From Alphaproteobacteria bacterium (lineage in GTDB: Bacteria > Pseudomonadota > Alphaproteobacteria > Rhodobacterales > Rhodobacteraceae), in assembly GCA_030830465.1 (NCBI GenBank), contig JAURMY010000154.1:1-9205 (forward strand): 9,205 nt of DNA, given 5' to 3'. How positions within the stretch are numbered: the stretch's first letter is position 1; each line of letters starts with the position of its first letter. The notes beneath the pieces are model-generated. The model did not search any database. It was not told where the DNA came from and saw nothing but the letters and a program-made list of their open reading frames with translations. The position numbers and the translations under genes were made by a program. Shown one piece after another: positions 7,460-9,205 of this stretch.

Positions 7460-8350
7460 TTACTGGGTTTGAACGCCTTCACGACGCAAACGGTCCCTTA
7501 ACACATCAATTTCTACATCAAGATCGCTGCGATCATCCAGCAGCAATTCCTGCCGTTGCGCCTTGAAATTCGCCTGCAAGTCAGCCAGCAGGCCGGTATA
7601 TGAGGCGCGGGCGACGGAATCCTGTGATCGCTGATAAAGTTCGACAAATTTCACCGTCGCATCGCGCGCGCCGACCAGATAGACGCTCAGGTATTTCCGC
7701 GCCGCCGCCAGATCGCGCGGGTCATCTTCGACCGTGCGGAACATGTCGCGCGCCGTGGTCACGAATTCCGCCATCTGTTTTTGCAAGGCGCGATCTTTCA
7801 ACAATGCCAAGGCCTGGGTCATGGTGGCGATATGACCTTCGGCCTCGTCGATCGCGCGGGCCACCCGCCGGTCCGACAGGGCGTCCAGACTGTTCGGGGC
7901 CTTGTCGGAAAGCGGATCAAGCCCGAAAGAAAACAGATGCAGACCCGCGGCCAGAAGGCCGATCACCCCAGGCACCATTGCCAGGCCCGTGCCCCCCGTC
8001 AGGGCAAGCGCAACAGCGATCCCGGTCAGGGCAGAGGCCGTCATCTTGCGCGGAAAGGCCGGACGCGAAGCGGATTTGCGCGCCAGAAAGGCCGCTTCGG
8101 CCTTCAGGCCTTCCCGCAGCAAAAAGGCCGCCAGAATGAAAATCCCGAAGGCGGAAAAATCCCTTATGATTCCGGCCGGATTGGCGGCGGTGATCTGGCC
8201 AAATCCGGTGAACAACAGAGGCAATGGGGCGACGAACAACAGCCAGACCCGGAAACCCGCCCTGGGCTTGCCGGCAACGGGTGCAGCAGGCGGCGGCGAT
8301 GCGGTGCCGGACTGACCGGGACTGAATTTTCCACCAAACTGATGCGCCAT
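7460..8350 (-). CDS. xpaC: XpaC-like membrane protein (5-bromo-4-chloroindolyl phosphate hydrolysis family)
   Basis: A 296-residue protein. A Pro/Ala-rich N-terminal segment (about 8-30) precedes hydrophobic helices at about 34-52, 61-79 and a longer region at 104-141 that could hold two. A cytoplasmic helical domain (about 160-296) ends in the family-type motif DLDVEIDVLRDRLRREGV (276-293). XpaC was named because it let Bacillus hydrolyse an indolyl phosphate dye; no phosphatase motif is visible and enzymatic activity is doubtful. It is immediately upstream of telA, the conserved partner. A longer frame starts at 8422, but its extra 24 residues are an out-of-frame reading of the small gene upstream. 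The ATG at 8350 overlaps that gene's TGA (TGATG), so start by translational coupling is likely. Operon position suggests it is the membrane platform for TelA; this is inference. Confidence 0.85.
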   Translation of the reverse strand: MAHQFGGKFSPGQSGTASPPPAAPVAGKPRAGFRVWLLFVAPLPLLFTGFGQITAANPAGIIRDFSAFGIFILAAFLLREGLKAEAAFLARKSASRPAFPRKMTASALTGIAVALALTGGTGLAMVPGVIGLLAAGLHLFSFGLDPLSDKAPNSLDALSDRRVARAIDEAEGHIATMTQALALLKDRALQKQMAEFVTTARDMFRTVEDDPRDLAAARKYLSVYLVGARDATVKFVELYQRSQDSVARASYTGLLADLQANFKAQRQELLLDDRSDLDVEIDVLRDRLRREGVQTQ

Positions 8351-8442
8351 CAGCCGGCCCCCGCAATGCCACCGGCAGACACGGTGACGATCAGCGCGAA
8401 CAACAGCAGAAAGGCGATCCATTTCAAGCTTGCAAGTGACAT
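8350..8442 (-). CDS. 30-residue single-pass membrane microprotein
   Basis: A short gene not found by length-limited gene finding. The ATG at 8442-8440 is preceded by AAAGG (8453-8449) with six bases of spacing. It reads MSLASLKWIAFLLLFALIV followed by a small-residue tail (TVSAGG, then IAGAG) and ends in TGA at 8352-8350, whose A is the first base of the xpaC ATG. A polar start with one Lys, a single hydrophobic helix (about 8-22) and a Gly/Ala end make a plausible inner-membrane microprotein; it could also be read as a short signal-anchor. It is the first gene after the gap that follows terC, so it heads the operon. Possible roles are an XpaC subunit, or a leader peptide that sets xpaC translation. 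Good ribosome binding site, sensible composition and exact stop-start overlap support it; no family is known to me. Confidence 0.7.
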   Translation of the reverse strand: MSLASLKWIAFLLLFALIVTVSAGGIAGAG

Positions 8443-8535
8443 TGTCAGCCTTTGCTTTTCTGGCACGGGATACCGCTGGCCACAGCCTAGCGGTGCGGGT
8501 GTTCTTAGTCCATATGGGGGTGCAGTCCGGTTTCG
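8443..8535 (-). promoter_or_regulatory. Gap after terC with a candidate promoter for the stress operon
   Basis: This 93-base gap is the only sizeable break between terC and the xpaC-telA operon. On the minus strand TGGACT (8512-8507) and TAGGCT (8489-8484) are separated by 17 bases and match the sigma-70 -35 and -10 consensus at four and three of six positions. That is weak, but well spaced and about 40 bases ahead of the small gene's start. A 7-base inverted repeat, CCTAGCG at 8540-8534 and CGCTAGG at 8492-8486, brackets the -35 element and touches the -10; it could be a regulator site or chance. No T-rich terminator follows terC, so terC may also belong to the operon. Confidence 0.3.
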
Positions 8536-9205
8536 CTAGGGCAGTTTGCGCTCGGCTGCCAGTTTGCGCTGATATCCGGTTTGCACGATCTCGACGATGA
8601 CCAGCACCACAACCGAAAAGTAGAACGTGGATTTGCTCATCGGAATGACCGGATGGTCAAACAGCATCAGGTGCAGCGTTTCATCCTGCATGGCATGGGA
8701 CGCGGCAGGACCGGCCTCGCCCAACAAAACCACCCCGACAATCAAAAGTATGAACAGGCCCAGCACTTCATACATGCGGTTGCGCTTCAGAAATTCGGTC
8801 ACGGTGTCGGCCAGGGCCAGCATGGCAAGGCCCGAAACGGCAATTGCGATGGCCAGCAGGGTGAACACCTGCGTGATCGCGATGGCCGACAGAATGGAAT
8901 CAAAGCTGAAGATCAGGTTCATCAGCACGATCATCACGACGACCTGCACCGCCGACTTTCGCCCGGTATTTCCCGTCGATTTCTCAAGATGCTCCATCGA
9001 CAACATATGCGAAATTTCCCGCACCGCCGTGTAAATCAGAAACACCCCGCCAAAGATAAAAACCACCGTGGAAAAATTGACGCCGCCGGTCAGAATGCCG
9101 GGGATATCAAAAACGTAAAACGGTGCTTTCAGCGCCTCGATCAGATGCAACATCGCAAACAACAGCGCGATGCGTAAAGCCACCGCGATGATGATTCCCC
9201 AGAAC
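8536..9205 (-). CDS. TerC-family integral membrane protein (5' end outside window)
   Basis: The frame stays open to the window edge. The visible 222 residues begin FWGIIIAVALRIALLF, a typical internal TerC segment, so a GTG at 9183 should not be taken as the start; the N-terminal part with the first helices is missing. At least six hydrophobic stretches remain. The second-half family motif appears as NLIFSFDSILSAIAITQ, with the conserved Asp encoded at 8901-8899. TerC proteins belong to tellurite-resistance loci, and relatives such as Alx and the Bacillus YkoY/YceF proteins are linked to manganese export. It is upstream of the XpaC-TelA operon in the same direction, which agrees with a shared stress role. 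Ends with TAG at 8538-8536. Metal specificity cannot be read from the sequence. Confidence 0.9.
   Translation of the reverse strand, partial: FWGIIIAVALRIALLFAMLHLIEALKAPFYVFDIPGILTGGVNFSTVVFIFGGVFLIYTAVREISHMLSMEHLEKSTGNTGRKSAVQVVVMIVLMNLIFSFDSILSAIAITQVFTLLAIAIAVSGLAMLALADTVTEFLKRNRMYEVLGLFILLIVGVVLLGEAGPAASHAMQDETLHLMLFDHPVIPMSKSTFYFSVVVLVIVEIVQTGYQRKLAAERKLP

Noticed and set aside
8351..8422. Extended xpaC start adding 24 residues
   Set aside because: The extra residues are an out-of-frame reading of the small membrane gene. The ATG at 8350 overlapping that gene's stop is the better start.
9181..9183. GTG as start of the TerC gene
   Set aside because: The frame continues upstream to the window edge with typical TerC sequence (FWGIII), so the gene is cut by the window.

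Overview
The window looks like chromosome of an alphaproteobacterium, most likely Rhodobacteraceae (roseobacter group). The grounds are fairly GC-rich coding sequence, tight head-to-tail genes with GAGG-type ribosome binding sites, and protein families common in that group (a DUF2927 lipoprotein, a TelA/XpaC pair, a DgcA/HpbB-type demethylase flavoprotein). Almost every base is coding. I see no tRNA, rRNA, CRISPR array, insertion sequence or phage gene. Apart from a short plus-strand gene tail at the left edge, every gene is on the minus strand, so transcription runs from the right edge to the left.

Right part (9205 to 3023), in transcription order: a TerC-family membrane protein cut by the window end; a 93-base gap with a possible promoter; a 30-residue single-helix membrane protein whose stop overlaps the next start; XpaC-like membrane protein; TelA-like coiled-coil protein; a DUF2927 lipoprotein; an SPFH (YdjI-like) protein ending in a GYF_2 domain; and a double zinc-ribbon protein with a C-terminal membrane anchor. 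From the small gene onward the gaps are 27 bases or less, so this is almost certainly one operon. Most members are membrane or envelope proteins from families tied to tellurite, toxic-anion, antimicrobial or envelope stress. The SPFH plus membrane-anchored zinc-ribbon pair resembles parts of the Bacillus subtilis pspA-ydjGHI operon, and XpaC-TelA resembles xpaC-yaaN. The combination suggests an envelope-stress or membrane-organising module whose mechanism is undescribed as far as I know. That function is inference.

Left part (2882 to 77): after a 140-base gap comes a two-gene unit, a 678-residue FMN/Fe-S/FAD oxidoreductase of the dimethylglycine or N-methylproline demethylase type, followed one base later by a divergent pyrroline-5-carboxylate-reductase-like protein. 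This looks metabolic (N-methylated amino acid or betaine catabolism) and probably unrelated to the stress operon. A convergent plus-strand gene ends at position 66.

Starts of three genes were moved inward from the longest open frame to codons with a good ribosome binding site: the zinc-ribbon gene at 4126, telA at 7446 and xpaC at 8350.
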